From NCBI GenBank assembly GCA_028383305.1, contig JAOEVD010000018.1, positions 1 to 47,378 on the forward strand: 47,378 nt of DNA, in the 5' to 3' direction. Below, piece after piece: positions 17,802 to 26,900 of this stretch. This DNA comes from Candidatus Puniceispirillum sp. GTDB lineage: Bacteria > Pseudomonadota > Alphaproteobacteria > Puniceispirillales > Puniceispirillaceae. The position numbers were made by a program, and so were the translations under genes. Every line of letters begins with the position of its first letter. Positions within the stretch are counted from its first letter, which is position 1. Under the pieces are notes generated by a model. That model was not told where the DNA came from. It saw only the letters and a program-made list of their open reading frames with translations, and did not search any database.

Positions 17802-18681
17802 TTCTACTTACCAATGCTGCTAAAACATACTTTGACGCGATAACCGCGGTGAAAATTTAATAAAAATGTGACCGCAAGACCTCTACGATATAAATGGCCG
17901 ACAGCACAAAACGGTTAGACCAATCCTACAGGCCAACAACAATCTTGCTAAAATTGAACAAAAGGAAAAAACCATCGCCACGACCGATACGAAAACCAAG
18001 AAAAAACCTGCTAACAAATAACAGCAGTAGGTTGGATGCAGATTACCTTTAAAGTCGACAGCCGAAAAAGTCTTTGGGTTAAGTTTAGTCATCTTCTGTT
18101 TTGCATCAAAATATATAGAGAACGATATACTTGACGGTTTCTCTCGCACATTTTAAACATTTAATTAAAGGTTTTCATTCTTGAAATATAGCCTACAAAA
18201 CTTCCTTTCTCTAGCGCATGGATTTTATTTTCAATGGTAGGAAGAAACAAAGAAAGAGAAACAGCAAGGAGAAACCTATGCGCACAACTACAATGCCATA
18301 ATAAACCCCAAGCATTCTATTGCTGATCTGGAAGTCAATTGACCAAAACAGATGAAAGAGCCTTACCCATGTGCAGAGTTTTTAAATAAAATCTGGTACT
18401 GTTTTTCATATATTCATTCAACTGTGGAATTAAGTTCATAGTTGATTATTATCAACGAATTATCACAATTTCATAGTGCATAGAAAAGTCGCCATTCGCT
18501 TTGCAAGCAACCCACAGAAAGTTCTGTGAATTTTAGTCCAGCTAAGCATTTGGTTTTTTCTGCAGCAAGTGTGCTACATAGGTTGGGTTTTCTAAGTGGT
18601 CTCGCAGCAACTGGAAAACACCATTGAATGATTTCTTCAGATTGTCAAATCATTCGGATACGCTTTCACCAAACTCTCAAT
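17802..18681. other. Gene-poor AT-rich stretch with possible gene debris
   Basis: This 880-bp gap is the longest inside the minus-strand cluster. One minus-strand open frame of 88 codons (17883-18149) has a hydrophobic segment but no family resemblance, and I do not support it as a gene. Near 18540-18640 the minus strand has about 34 codons ending in VFQLLRDHLENPTYVAHLLQ. This reads like a real protein C-terminus but lacks an upstream start, so it may be the tail of a lost gene. A perfect 7-bp inverted repeat (CACAGAA / TTCTGTG) is at 18513-18528. The gap probably holds the promoter for the genes below it. Confidence 0.4.
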
Positions 18682-19470
18682 TTATAATTCTGTCTCATTT
18701 GTAATTAGTTCTATGTTATTTTGATTCTTTTTAATTACAAACAAGCAAGCTTCTAAATCCATGTTAGACTTCTTTGCTGTTGTGTGACTTATTGAAATTT
18801 GAGAACCAAACCACATTGTCAGAACATAGGGCATCACCTTTGGTCTAACACCAAATGGATCCATCTCTGAAGCCCCACTCGCGCCATGTGATTCTGTGTG
18901 TTCGATTATCAGTAATCCATTTTGTTTTAATTGCGAAAGCCAAGTTTGCACTGCGACATGTGGCTTCCATGATTGATCTAATGAGTTTGTATAAATGAAA
19001 TCTTGGTTTTCATTCCAATCACTGTTTGCATCATGAAAATCCCACTGAACAGAGTTATCATAATTGTTTGCCGTATCTGAAATATCTGTACCAATCACCT
19101 CTAACTTGCCAGATAATTTTCTCAAGAAATTTTGTTCAAACCCATTACGTGTCCCATGGCAAATCCCAACTATTTTTTTTGCATCGCCAAATTCATCAAA
19201 CAGAATATTTTTGACTCTTGTTAGAGTGCCTTCATCAGCCCACACACTGTTTAACTTAACTTTATTCCAATGGGTTTGAACTCGCGCATACTCTTCATAA
19301 GAGGAGTACTTGTGTAGATAATAATCCACGGTAGTATTCGTCCTCACTAAAGAAAACCCCGCCGGTTTAAGAGCCGCGTTAATCAATTTCTTTGCAATTG
19401 ATTTTAATTTCATTGTTTTTTTAATTTCCTCAGCAAGTGAGCCTTTCAGCAATCCAGTAGTTTTCTTCAT
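18682..19470 (-). CDS. SAM methyltransferase-like protein
   Basis: About 262 residues from the ATG at 19470; a GTG at 19482 and an ATG at 19413 are alternatives. The central part has a degenerate SAM-fold order: IVGICHGTRNGFEQNFL, VIGTDISDTANNYDN, QWDFHDANSDW, FIYTNSLDQSW and LKQNGLLIIEHTE. The N-terminal 60 residues are basic and amphipathic, without a signal peptide. The gene sits alone between the gene-poor gap and an FkbM-like gene. It is probably a methyltransferase of a sugar or of glycan termini, but with glycine-poor motif I (CHGTRNG) it could be a divergent or inactive member. Confidence 0.55.
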   Translation of the reverse strand: MKKTTGLLKGSLAEEIKKTMKLKSIAKKLINAALKPAGFSLVRTNTTVDYYLHKYSSYEEYARVQTHWNKVKLNSVWADEGTLTRVKNILFDEFGDAKKIVGICHGTRNGFEQNFLRKLSGKLEVIGTDISDTANNYDNSVQWDFHDANSDWNENQDFIYTNSLDQSWKPHVAVQTWLSQLKQNGLLIIEHTESHGASGASEMDPFGVRPKVMPYVLTMWFGSQISISHTTAKKSNMDLEACLFVIKKNQNNIELITNETEL

Positions 19471-19524
19471 CAACCCTTGCACAGCGCCGGACTCACATTA
19501 ACACTCAATGTTTCATAAGACACA

Positions 19525-20268
19525 TCACTCAAAAAAACATTTATGAACTTCATTGATAGATTTATGCGCCACACTCCATGAACTTATTTCACTTGAAAAG
19601 GATACAAAAGGAAGATTATTTATGGTTAGATACTGTTGCAACGCATCGTAAACGTCATCTCCTTTACAACCTCGGACATCATCAAGCGAACCCATAACAA
19701 GCGCTAGCTTGTCTGAAAAAACTTCATGTGCAGAATAAATAACGTCGTCCTCAACACCTTCACAATTTAGGCGCAAAATAACTGAGTATTCACGAATGCT
19801 GCGTTCAATTAACCCTTTCAAGGATCTAAAAAATAAACCCGACGGCACGCCAGCTGTTGGAACAGCATCGTTAACAGATACGTTACTCTTAGTTGAAAAA
19901 ATTGAACTTCCTTGGCTTAATTGATCACTATTAGCCAAATAAAGATTAATTAATGAGAATTGCTGATCTCCAGTTAATGCACAATTGAAGACCCCATTAG
20001 CAGATCTATATACGTCGCTATGTTGTATAACTCTTGCATTAGCCTCGACGAAAAAAGAGATAAAGCAATTCTTTTTTCTACGCAAATCATGACGTTGACG
20101 CATTAACTCTCTCAACTCACTCAATGAGATCATTTCGCCTCTTCTTAAGACATGGGAGCCAATTAATCGTCTAATTATTTTGGTATAAAAATATTTCTGA
20201 CTTCCAAAAAATGATTGAAACTCTTGGGCGAAATGTGTTCCAACGTCAACGTATACAATTTTACCCAT
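19525..20268 (-). CDS. FkbM-like methyltransferase family protein
   Basis: From the ATG at 20268 the protein has 247 residues. It opens with GKIVYVDVGTHFAQEFQSFF, then ISFFVEANARVIQHSDVY, VFNCALTGDQQFSLINLYLA and VILRLNCEGVEDDVIYSA. This order (DVG, VEAN, NCAL, E-G-E-D) matches the FkbM methyltransferase family, which O-methylates sugars and polyketides. A GAAGGTG ribosome binding site lies about 9 nt before the ATG; the frame extends to a TTG at 20301 with no better signal. Its place among glycan genes supports sugar methylation. Confidence 0.65.
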   Translation of the reverse strand: MGKIVYVDVGTHFAQEFQSFFGSQKYFYTKIIRRLIGSHVLRRGEMISLSELRELMRQRHDLRRKKNCFISFFVEANARVIQHSDVYRSANGVFNCALTGDQQFSLINLYLANSDQLSQGSSIFSTKSNVSVNDAVPTAGVPSGLFFRSLKGLIERSIREYSVILRLNCEGVEDDVIYSAHEVFSDKLALVMGSLDDVRGCKGDDVYDALQQYLTINNLPFVSFSSEISSWSVAHKSINEVHKCFFE

Positions 20269-20530
20269 TTCTAGAATCACCTTCTTCAGCCAACGACCCA
20301 ATCTTCTTGAACCTCACAGAACTTGGCAAGTTTGTGATAGCCAGTAGTTTTGGTTCAGTTAGCACACTAAGTCTACGCCACCGACCATCGCTAAACAATC
20401 ACAAACCCTCAGAAAAGACATCGCAGATAAATTTTCTAACAAACAGGTAGTAGTTGGGGTGAGTTTAAAGAGCGCGCTTGAGCGCAAACAAACAACATTT
20501 TCACATTTTAAACTTTTGCAGCCTTTCAAT

Positions 20531-21940
20531 TTACGGTGACTTTGATTTCTCCTTCAAAACATGGTTGACCAGTTCCTTGAAGCAGCGGTTATATTTTTCG
20601 ACATCAGCAGTACAAAGTGGAATATTCCAATCATTAACTCGGCCAGGTAAGTATCTGTTTGCATATCTTACAAATGCCTTTTCAATGTCCTCCTGAGAAG
20701 GAGGCGACCGCCGAAGCATTTCTCTTATTTGCGTAAAAAGTTCATCTGGTAGTTTTGCTCTGACATTATTGGGAAATTCGAGGTAAGGAGTGTCAGCAAA
20801 TATGATAGTGGGCTTACCCAACAGGGCAGCTTCTAAACAAGATGTACCCGTTATGCCAAAAACTAATGAAGCACTCTCTAAAAAAGTCCGAGCATCAGCG
20901 TCAGGACTGGCAATCAAAACACCCGTGATTTTTGCCAAAGCCGACAGCTCATGCGCTGAATAGCTGTCAGGGTCACTGAAATGAAGTTTTACGACGAGTT
21001 TCATATCCAACGGCAACGCTAAGGCAATCTGTCTCAGTAACCCTAACTGGTTTTGATGGAAGACAGCCCATGTATCTACCATTGACTCTGGTGACATATG
21101 CATCGGGTAATAAGCAAATTTGTCTTTTGGCGGCGTTGTCACCATGTCTAATCCAATCAGCGATGCGCGGTTCAAAAGCCGCCGCCCCCGATTACTCGCA
21201 GCTTGCCAGAATGAGAACGTTCCGAACCGACTATCTCCTTCGTGTTTAGCGCTCACATACCTTTTCAGTTTGTTACCAAAAAGCATAAACCCCTCGAAGA
21301 ATGCCGACATCATGCTTCTTGGTGCTACATAGGCAGCAGGCTTTGTCAATTTTTGGTAAAACCCACTTAGTGTTTTCCGCGTCTCTTCAACTGAGATTCC
21401 CTGGTTTGAGCCGAGTTTCAGGGAAATCAAGCTATTCGGTGTCATTCGTTCGATAAACCATGCCCGATTGTCCGGTATGACAGTGAACGCCATTGCAACG
21501 AATTGCGTTTTCGTCTTGTAAGCAACGGCTAACGCAATTGATGATATCAACCTATCGTTCGAAGCTAAGACAATTAGAGGTTTTTTATCTTCAATAATCT
21601 TTAGAATAGTTTTGGCTAACATCGAAGCATAACCTAGTGCAAGCTCGCTATCGAGATATCGTAGATATGGATCACCAGCTATCATAGATCTTATTGTCGG
21701 TATTCCTTCCACTTCGAGTTTCTCAAGAAATCTTCGATCCTCGTGTGAGACTTGGGGAAAATTTGGAACTGAGACGAAGTGAATATTTTCTGGTGCAGTT
21801 GGATTTACACACTTGGATCTGGGCCCAGTTTCCACAATATGGAAAAAGTTTATCTCACCACTGTTAAGAGACTCTACCTTATCAAGAATTTCAGCCCTTA
21901 GTTCAGCCCCCCAGCCAACTGATAATATTGTTTTCTTCAA
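20531..21940 (-). CDS. KpsS/KpsC-like capsule polysaccharide transferase-fold protein
   Basis: This large protein of about 469 residues has no clear signal or membrane segments. Its C-terminal half shows DKFAYYPMHMSPESMVDTWA, then QNQLGLLRQIALALP, MKLVVKLHFSD, ASLVFGITGTSCLEAALLGK and PTIIFADTPYLE. That series is a GT-B donor domain like that of surface-polysaccharide (KpsS/KpsC/LipB-like) proteins. The best start is a TTG at 21940, because GAGGGGG lies 7 nt upstream; the TTG at 21946 sits too close to it. A 262-bp gap separates it from the FkbM-like gene. It may add a nonulosonic acid or other sugar; the substrate is not determinable. Confidence 0.6.
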   Translation of the reverse strand: MKKTILSVGWGAELRAEILDKVESLNSGEINFFHIVETGPRSKCVNPTAPENIHFVSVPNFPQVSHEDRRFLEKLEVEGIPTIRSMIAGDPYLRYLDSELALGYASMLAKTILKIIEDKKPLIVLASNDRLISSIALAVAYKTKTQFVAMAFTVIPDNRAWFIERMTPNSLISLKLGSNQGISVEETRKTLSGFYQKLTKPAAYVAPRSMMSAFFEGFMLFGNKLKRYVSAKHEGDSRFGTFSFWQAASNRGRRLLNRASLIGLDMVTTPPKDKFAYYPMHMSPESMVDTWAVFHQNQLGLLRQIALALPLDMKLVVKLHFSDPDSYSAHELSALAKITGVLIASPDADARTFLESASLVFGITGTSCLEAALLGKPTIIFADTPYLEFPNNVRAKLPDELFTQIREMLRRSPPSQEDIEKAFVRYANRYLPGRVNDWNIPLCTADVEKYNRCFKELVNHVLKEKSKSP

Positions 21941-22094
21941 AAACAAACCCCCTCGGAAAACATCTCTGCCTCAATTGACACGTTTAACTTTATCTAAGTT
22001 CGGTTATTATCATGCAACACAAACATTTATATGAAACCATTATAGAAACTAAAATTAGCACTTTAAATTCGCTTTAGCTTGGTACGCGTCGGAC

Positions 22095-22949
22095 TTAAAA
22101 ATCCTGTTTCAAGGAGTTAATATACTCTTCTAAAGAGCGCTCACACTTCCAACCAAGAGCTTTAGTCTTTGATGTGTCTATATCTGATGACAGCCGATTC
22201 CCTCGGCGAGGAGGTAGCTCTTCAATTTCACCGCCGAACAACTTTGCAACATTCAAAATTGAATATGACTCATCGCTACCAATGCCAAAATCGTCACCTA
22301 AGCCGTTTTCCCCAACCTTTAAAAGTCCTGAGACAATATCATCGATATGAGTGAAATTGCGCTTTTGCGCTCCTGGCATGACTACGGGCAATGGCTTTCC
22401 AATTTTTCTGCATTCACTGAAGATGCCGATGAGTGTTGCATAATCACCAACTCTTATTTCTCTTCCCCCAAAAACATTGTAGAAATAGGTTATCGCATAC
22501 TCCAGCCCAAACCAATCACCAAAGCATTTTACAAGCTCGGTGTTGGCAGCCTTTGTCCAACCATATGGAGTTTGAGAACGGCCTAGTCCACCGTCACCAA
22601 ATTTTGTACTACTTCCTGCATAAACAATTTTGCTGGTATTCTTCAGGCAAAACTTCAGAACGTTATAGGTTCCCAAAGAATTTGATTCCCACACTTTGTC
22701 AAGATCGGTAAAGCTTTGCTCCACACGTGAATACTCTCCAAGATGAAAAACTAAATCAGGCTCAAACTGGATGAGTTCGTCTATGTCTTTGGTTTCCCCG
22801 TGAATGTATTCAACTCCGCTTAAATGATTTTCTCTTTTCCCCGTTGAGTAATTGTCTAACGATACAATCGTACTGCTTCTTTTCTCCAGCAAAGACTCGA
22901 TAAGGTGGCTACCAATAAACCCAGCCCCCCCTGTAACTAAAATTTTCAT
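22095..22949 (-). CDS. NAD-dependent epimerase/dehydratase (SDR)
   Basis: This 284-residue extended SDR has GGAGFIG at residues 7-13, a serine-rich AGSSTKFG, and YGWTK in place of the usual YxxxK (the Tyr and Lys are kept). It resembles UDP-glucose 4-epimerase-like proteins but is shorter and lacks the galE C-terminal stretch. It stops about 150 bp before the start of the KpsS-like gene and begins just after the nonulosonate-type genes. A role in making one nucleotide-sugar donor is likely, but not which. Confidence 0.75.
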   Translation of the reverse strand: MKILVTGGAGFIGSHLIESLLEKRSSTIVSLDNYSTGKRENHLSGVEYIHGETKDIDELIQFEPDLVFHLGEYSRVEQSFTDLDKVWESNSLGTYNVLKFCLKNTSKIVYAGSSTKFGDGGLGRSQTPYGWTKAANTELVKCFGDWFGLEYAITYFYNVFGGREIRVGDYATLIGIFSECRKIGKPLPVVMPGAQKRNFTHIDDIVSGLLKVGENGLGDDFGIGSDESYSILNVAKLFGGEIEELPPRRGNRLSSDIDTSKTKALGWKCERSLEEYINSLKQDF

Positions 22950-23004
22950 GGTAATTTCAACTCTATGTTATTCGTAACATCAGGAGGAACCGTTGAAGGT
23001 TTGT

Positions 23005-25083
23005 TTAACTTCTTACCCTGAACGCGGGAACGGGTACCGGGCCATCAAGCCATTCCGTGGGGTTTACGCCTTGGCGTTTTGCTTCGGCAACACGCTTAAA
23101 GGCGTGTGCAAATGCAGTCAAGGTATTTGTAACATCCCTTTCACTGAGAACAGCGCATACGTTAAAGGTTGTTAGGATCAGCACCCCGTGACGCGTCACT
23201 TCCTGAATCCACAGAGCCGTGGTGAGACGGTCCATTTCGCCATTTTCATCAACAAAAGAAAAAATCGACCAGTGCGGATGGCCGTGAAGCTCAAAGTTAT
23301 TTCCGAGTCCGGCGGCATTGGCCATTACACGCGCGCCATCAAATAGTTTTGTGCCAGCGGCCGTCATCTGGGCATAGGCGTCGCCATCTTCCAAAATGTC
23401 TAAGACCTTCATTGCAGCAGCCATTGCGGATACATCGCCAGCAAATGTGAAGCTTACAAATGCGTCCTCAAATATTTTCATGACATCCCTGCGGCCAACA
23501 ATGCAACTGATCGGCCAACCATTACCCATAGCCTTGCCAAAAGTAGCAAGGTCTGGCAAAACCCCAAAAATCTTTTGCGCACCGCCAAGTTGGAAATGAA
23601 AACCAGAGCAAATTTCATCAAAAATAAGCAGGGCACCGTGCGCATGTACTATCTGTTTTACCTTTTCCAGATATCCTTCATCAGGCCAATGAAAGTTCAC
23701 CGGTTCCATGATAAAGGCGGCAAATTCGTCTGGTTTACTTGCTAAGATTTGTTCCAAAGCATCAATGTCATTATACGGAACGGTATGCACCAACTCCTGC
23801 ACCGCTTTAGGCACTCCAGCGCAACGTGAGGTCGATCCGATAAACCAGTCTTGCCAGCCATGATAGCCACATACAGCTATTCGCTCACGGCCGGTGTAGG
23901 CACGAGCAACTCGAACAGCACCAGCTGTCGCATCTGATCCATTCTTGCCAAAGCGCACCATCTCAGCGCAGGGAATTATTTTGCAAAGTCGTTCAGCGAG
24001 CTCGACCTCAAGTGTGTGTGCCAGTGAAAAGCTGTGCCCGTCTTTGGCGCGCCTATGCGCTGCATCATTCACACCAGCGTGAGCGTACCCAAGAATATTT
24101 GGTAGCAACCCTTGAATGAGGTCGACATAACAATTTCCATCCACATCTGTTACAATTGCCCCTTGGCCAGACTCAAGAAATATTGGGGTTACACCACGGA
24201 TGTGATGGCGCCAACTTTTTGAATAGGTTTGAGCAGCACCTGGCACTACTTTGTCACTGCGCGCAAGCCATTCAAAGCTCTTGTCAAGTTTGCAGGGCAA
24301 AGCAGCCTCAGAGGAAGCCCCATTAAATATTGAAAGATAGAAGCCTTCATTGATGATTGTTTGTCCAGGTTGGGCTTTGCTGTTGGTCATGGCTGACATG
24401 ATTTCTCCAAATATAAAGGACGGCTTCTTATTTTTTTCCAACTGAGTCCATACTTTTCTACAAAATTCAAGGTCCTCAGGGTGGTCGACAGACCATCGCA
24501 AATTTGGATAATGAGGATGCTTGTGCCTAAAATTCAGGATTGATACATCGAGCAGCCGTTTAATCCATGGCGTCACATGCTCCCGATCGAAAGGTAGTAC
24601 GGCATTTGCAGCAGCTTTATCAAGCAATTGTTTTGTGAACACTTCAACATCCTGGCCATCAGGGCGCGTGTATGGATTTGTATTACACGCATAATCCGCA
24701 CCCGCATTCAAGAAAGCGTGAACCACTTCATCAATGGTATCAGGGGAATGCAAAGGGCAATCCCCGGTGATGCGAACAACAATGTCAGCTTTAGAAGCTA
24801 CAGCGGCAATCTGATAGCGGGTAAGCACGTCATCCTTGGGACCGCGCACTAGGTCGTAATTATGTTTTTCAGCAAACTCAACAATGGCGTCATCCGCCAA
24901 ATCTGTACTGGTTGCAATTACAACTTTGTTCAAAGTCTTCGCAGCCGCGGTTTGAGATAAAACACGCGCTAACAATGGCTGGCCAGCCAAATCCATGAGA
25001 GATTTTCCGGGCAGCCGGCTAGATCCCATTCGTGCCTGGATGACTGCGACAATTCGTTTGGCTGAAATCACATGTTTGTTCAT
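23005..25083 (-). CDS. Fused SpsF-like cytidylyltransferase and class III aminotransferase
   Basis: About 692 residues from the ATG at 25083. Residues 1-225 are an SpsF-type CMP-sugar synthetase domain: IQARMGSSRLPGKSL (CTP binding), VRITGDCPL and LRWSVDHPEDLEF. Residues about 275-690 are a class III (glutamate-1-semialdehyde aminomutase-type) PLP domain, with FDEI at the PLP-pyridine position (Asp489) and the Schiff-base Lys517 in TFGKAMGNGWPI. A short linker joins them. The start overlaps the upstream gene by the 4-nt ATGA. The domains suggest one protein that aminates a ketosugar and activates a nonulosonate with CTP. Class III aminotransferases are unusual for sugar amination, where DegT-type enzymes are the rule. 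The neighbouring NeuB-like and dehydratase genes support the pathway. Confidence 0.85.
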   Translation of the reverse strand: MNKHVISAKRIVAVIQARMGSSRLPGKSLMDLAGQPLLARVLSQTAAAKTLNKVVIATSTDLADDAIVEFAEKHNYDLVRGPKDDVLTRYQIAAVASKADIVVRITGDCPLHSPDTIDEVVHAFLNAGADYACNTNPYTRPDGQDVEVFTKQLLDKAAANAVLPFDREHVTPWIKRLLDVSILNFRHKHPHYPNLRWSVDHPEDLEFCRKVWTQLEKNKKPSFIFGEIMSAMTNSKAQPGQTIINEGFYLSIFNGASSEAALPCKLDKSFEWLARSDKVVPGAAQTYSKSWRHHIRGVTPIFLESGQGAIVTDVDGNCYVDLIQGLLPNILGYAHAGVNDAAHRRAKDGHSFSLAHTLEVELAERLCKIIPCAEMVRFGKNGSDATAGAVRVARAYTGRERIAVCGYHGWQDWFIGSTSRCAGVPKAVQELVHTVPYNDIDALEQILASKPDEFAAFIMEPVNFHWPDEGYLEKVKQIVHAHGALLIFDEICSGFHFQLGGAQKIFGVLPDLATFGKAMGNGWPISCIVGRRDVMKIFEDAFVSFTFAGDVSAMAAAMKVLDILEDGDAYAQMTAAGTKLFDGARVMANAAGLGNNFELHGHPHWSIFSFVDENGEMDRLTTALWIQEVTRHGVLILTTFNVCAVLSERDVTNTLTAFAHAFKRVAEAKRQGVNPTEWLDGPVPVPAFRVRS

Positions 25084-25865
25084 TGAGCGTTTTTTTGAAG
25101 CAAGCGCGATAGCAATGTTGTGCGCTCTTCCATATACCATCTCGTTTCATTCACATAATGCACCCTGTCAATTTCAACAGTTGTAATATGGCTATTCGCT
25201 TTTTCGTGGAAATAGGCATTAAGTTTTTTGAAACGCCGCTTTCCAACAGGCTCTAAAATGCGCCCCAATGGTATATGTGCCCAGCCAGATTGACGCTCAG
25301 GCAAAAAGGACAAAGTTTTCTGCATATGCTCCCTGATGCGGAATAACGACCGGTTACAGTCGTACCCTCTCGCAACCACGCAGCCATCCGGATTAACCTG
25401 AACTCCCCTGATATCAAGTATGTATACTAATTGCTCAATTTCAGAGATAGCATCCTTGATAAGCGGATGCCACTCGCTTTTCCAAGAGCCATCAGGCCAT
25501 TTGAAAACACAGTATTCAATGCCTAAATTCTGAGGCTTAACCCAATAGTGAAGGGTATTGTTCAATATCTCAGAGATATCCTGTTGAACCGTCAAAAGCC
25601 CGTTGATCACATTCTCCTGAAAAGGCAATCCCGACAATAAAGCATTGACGTCCACTGACTTTGGCCGAGGGTTCAAAGATTTCAAGCTCTGTGGTTCAAA
25701 CAGCAATCTCGACCTTTTCAGATTAGATGTAAGGAAATCATCACAGAGCCAAGTGTCTGCACCGACCTTGTTATAAGCAGCTTTCAAACCAATAAAATGT
25801 GTGGATTGTATCATTTTTTGGATTTCTACCCTAGCCCGCTTAGCATCAAACAAATAACTGCGCAT
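25080..25865 (-). CDS. Uncharacterised protein, possibly 2H-phosphoesterase-like
   Basis: This 261-residue protein is not one I recognise by name. The C-terminal half has HIPLGRIL at 197-204, then a stretch ending VHYVNETRWYMEE. Earlier there is a WHPLI at 132-136 before VYILDIRGVQVNPDGCVVARG. That order of an H-x-P-L block, a beta-rich stretch, another H-x-P-L and a V-x-L-V-E-T-like strand resembles the 2'-5' RNA ligase/cyclic phosphodiesterase (2H) fold. Here, however, the usual Thr/Ser of each HxT/S motif is a Pro. It overlaps the dehydratase by 20 nt and the fusion gene by 4 nt, so it is very likely made as part of the same pathway. The fold call is tentative. Confidence 0.6.
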   Translation of the reverse strand: MRSYLFDAKRARVEIQKMIQSTHFIGLKAAYNKVGADTWLCDDFLTSNLKRSRLLFEPQSLKSLNPRPKSVDVNALLSGLPFQENVINGLLTVQQDISEILNNTLHYWVKPQNLGIEYCVFKWPDGSWKSEWHPLIKDAISEIEQLVYILDIRGVQVNPDGCVVARGYDCNRSLFRIREHMQKTLSFLPERQSGWAHIPLGRILEPVGKRRFKKLNAYFHEKANSHITTVEIDRVHYVNETRWYMEERTTLLSRLLQKNAQ

Positions 25866-26871
25866 CTATGAGCATCGAGCGGATACTCTCGTCAGACAAA
25901 ATATCATTATCGGACCGAACGGGTTTATTGATAAATTTTTTGCCATCATATTTTGACAAACAATTGACTATGTTCTCGGGCCAAAAATTCTTTGCTTCTG
26001 GTAAAATTATATAGGTGTTCCCGTCAGCTATTGTACGAAGGCTTTCGATATCAGTTACGAGTTCCTCGTAGAGCTTTTCGCCCGGCTTACAACCTATCTC
26101 AACAAATTCAAACTTTCGTGAATCCCCTGTCACAATACGTGCAAGAGCCAATACATCGCAGGCACCCATATTTTTTATGAAAATTTCACCGCCACACATG
26201 TCCTGTGCTGCCTGAATACAAAGATCAATAGACTGATCCATCGACAAAAAGAAGCGAGTCATTCCAGTTGACGTGATAGTTAAAGGACAGCCTTCATTTA
26301 TTTGACGCTGAAAAATTTGTAGAACAGAACCGTTAGAATTCAAAACATTTCCAAATCTAACCACCGAAAACCGTGTTCTATGCTTACCAGTGTGAGAATT
26401 CGCCGCAATGAAAAGTCTTTCAGCGAGTAATTTTGAAGCACCCATCGTACTCGTTGGGTTAACTGCCTTGTCACTGCTAGTAAAAACTACCCGTTCAACT
26501 CCAGTATCAAGCGCAGCTTTGATAATGTTGTTGGAGCCTGTAACATTGGTTTGCACAGCCTCAAAGGGGTTGTATTCGCAAAGATAAACATGTTTTAAGC
26601 CAGCGCAGTGAAAAACATAATTTACACGTTCCATAGCCTGCGTTAACCGCCCAAGGTCGCGAATATCACCAAGGAACACTCGCAATTGCTCATTTCTATG
26701 TGCCTCTGACTGATCAAGTTTAAACAGTCCGTCTTCGCTATTGTCGAATGCACAAACAGTGTGGCCGTCATTCAACAGGCGCTTGACCAGAGTTGAACCG
26801 ACTGAACCACAAGCACCGGTTACAAGAATACGAGATTTAGGTAGCACGGGGTATGACGTAGAATGGGGCAT
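25846..26871 (-). CDS. PseB/LegB-like nucleotide-sugar 4,6-dehydratase
   Basis: This 341-residue SDR has the start ILVTGACGSVGSTL and the active site SSDKAVNPTSTMGASK (SDK, Met, Lys type). It resembles PseB, LegB and CapD-type dehydratases, which act first in pseudaminic and legionaminic acid synthesis on NDP-GlcNAc. It lies directly upstream of the 2H-like gene and the fused aminotransferase-cytidylyltransferase, and 29 nt after the NeuB-like gene. This is a fourth dehydratase/epimerase-type SDR in the window besides the FnlA, WbpM and GlcA epimerase types, suggesting a separate sugar product. Whether the donor is UDP- or GDP-linked cannot be told. Confidence 0.82.
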   Translation of the reverse strand: MPHSTSYPVLPKSRILVTGACGSVGSTLVKRLLNDGHTVCAFDNSEDGLFKLDQSEAHRNEQLRVFLGDIRDLGRLTQAMERVNYVFHCAGLKHVYLCEYNPFEAVQTNVTGSNNIIKAALDTGVERVVFTSSDKAVNPTSTMGASKLLAERLFIAANSHTGKHRTRFSVVRFGNVLNSNGSVLQIFQRQINEGCPLTITSTGMTRFFLSMDQSIDLCIQAAQDMCGGEIFIKNMGACDVLALARIVTGDSRKFEFVEIGCKPGEKLYEELVTDIESLRTIADGNTYIILPEAKNFWPENIVNCLSKYDGKKFINKPVRSDNDILSDESIRSMLIDAQLFV

Positions 26872-26900
26872 ATTTTTTCACAAAAAGTTAACAGGTTTTT

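Noticed and set aside
17883..18149. 88-codon minus-strand frame with a hydrophobic segment
   Set aside because: No start signal, low-complexity hydrophobic content and no neighbour coupling; AT-rich sequence often gives such frames.
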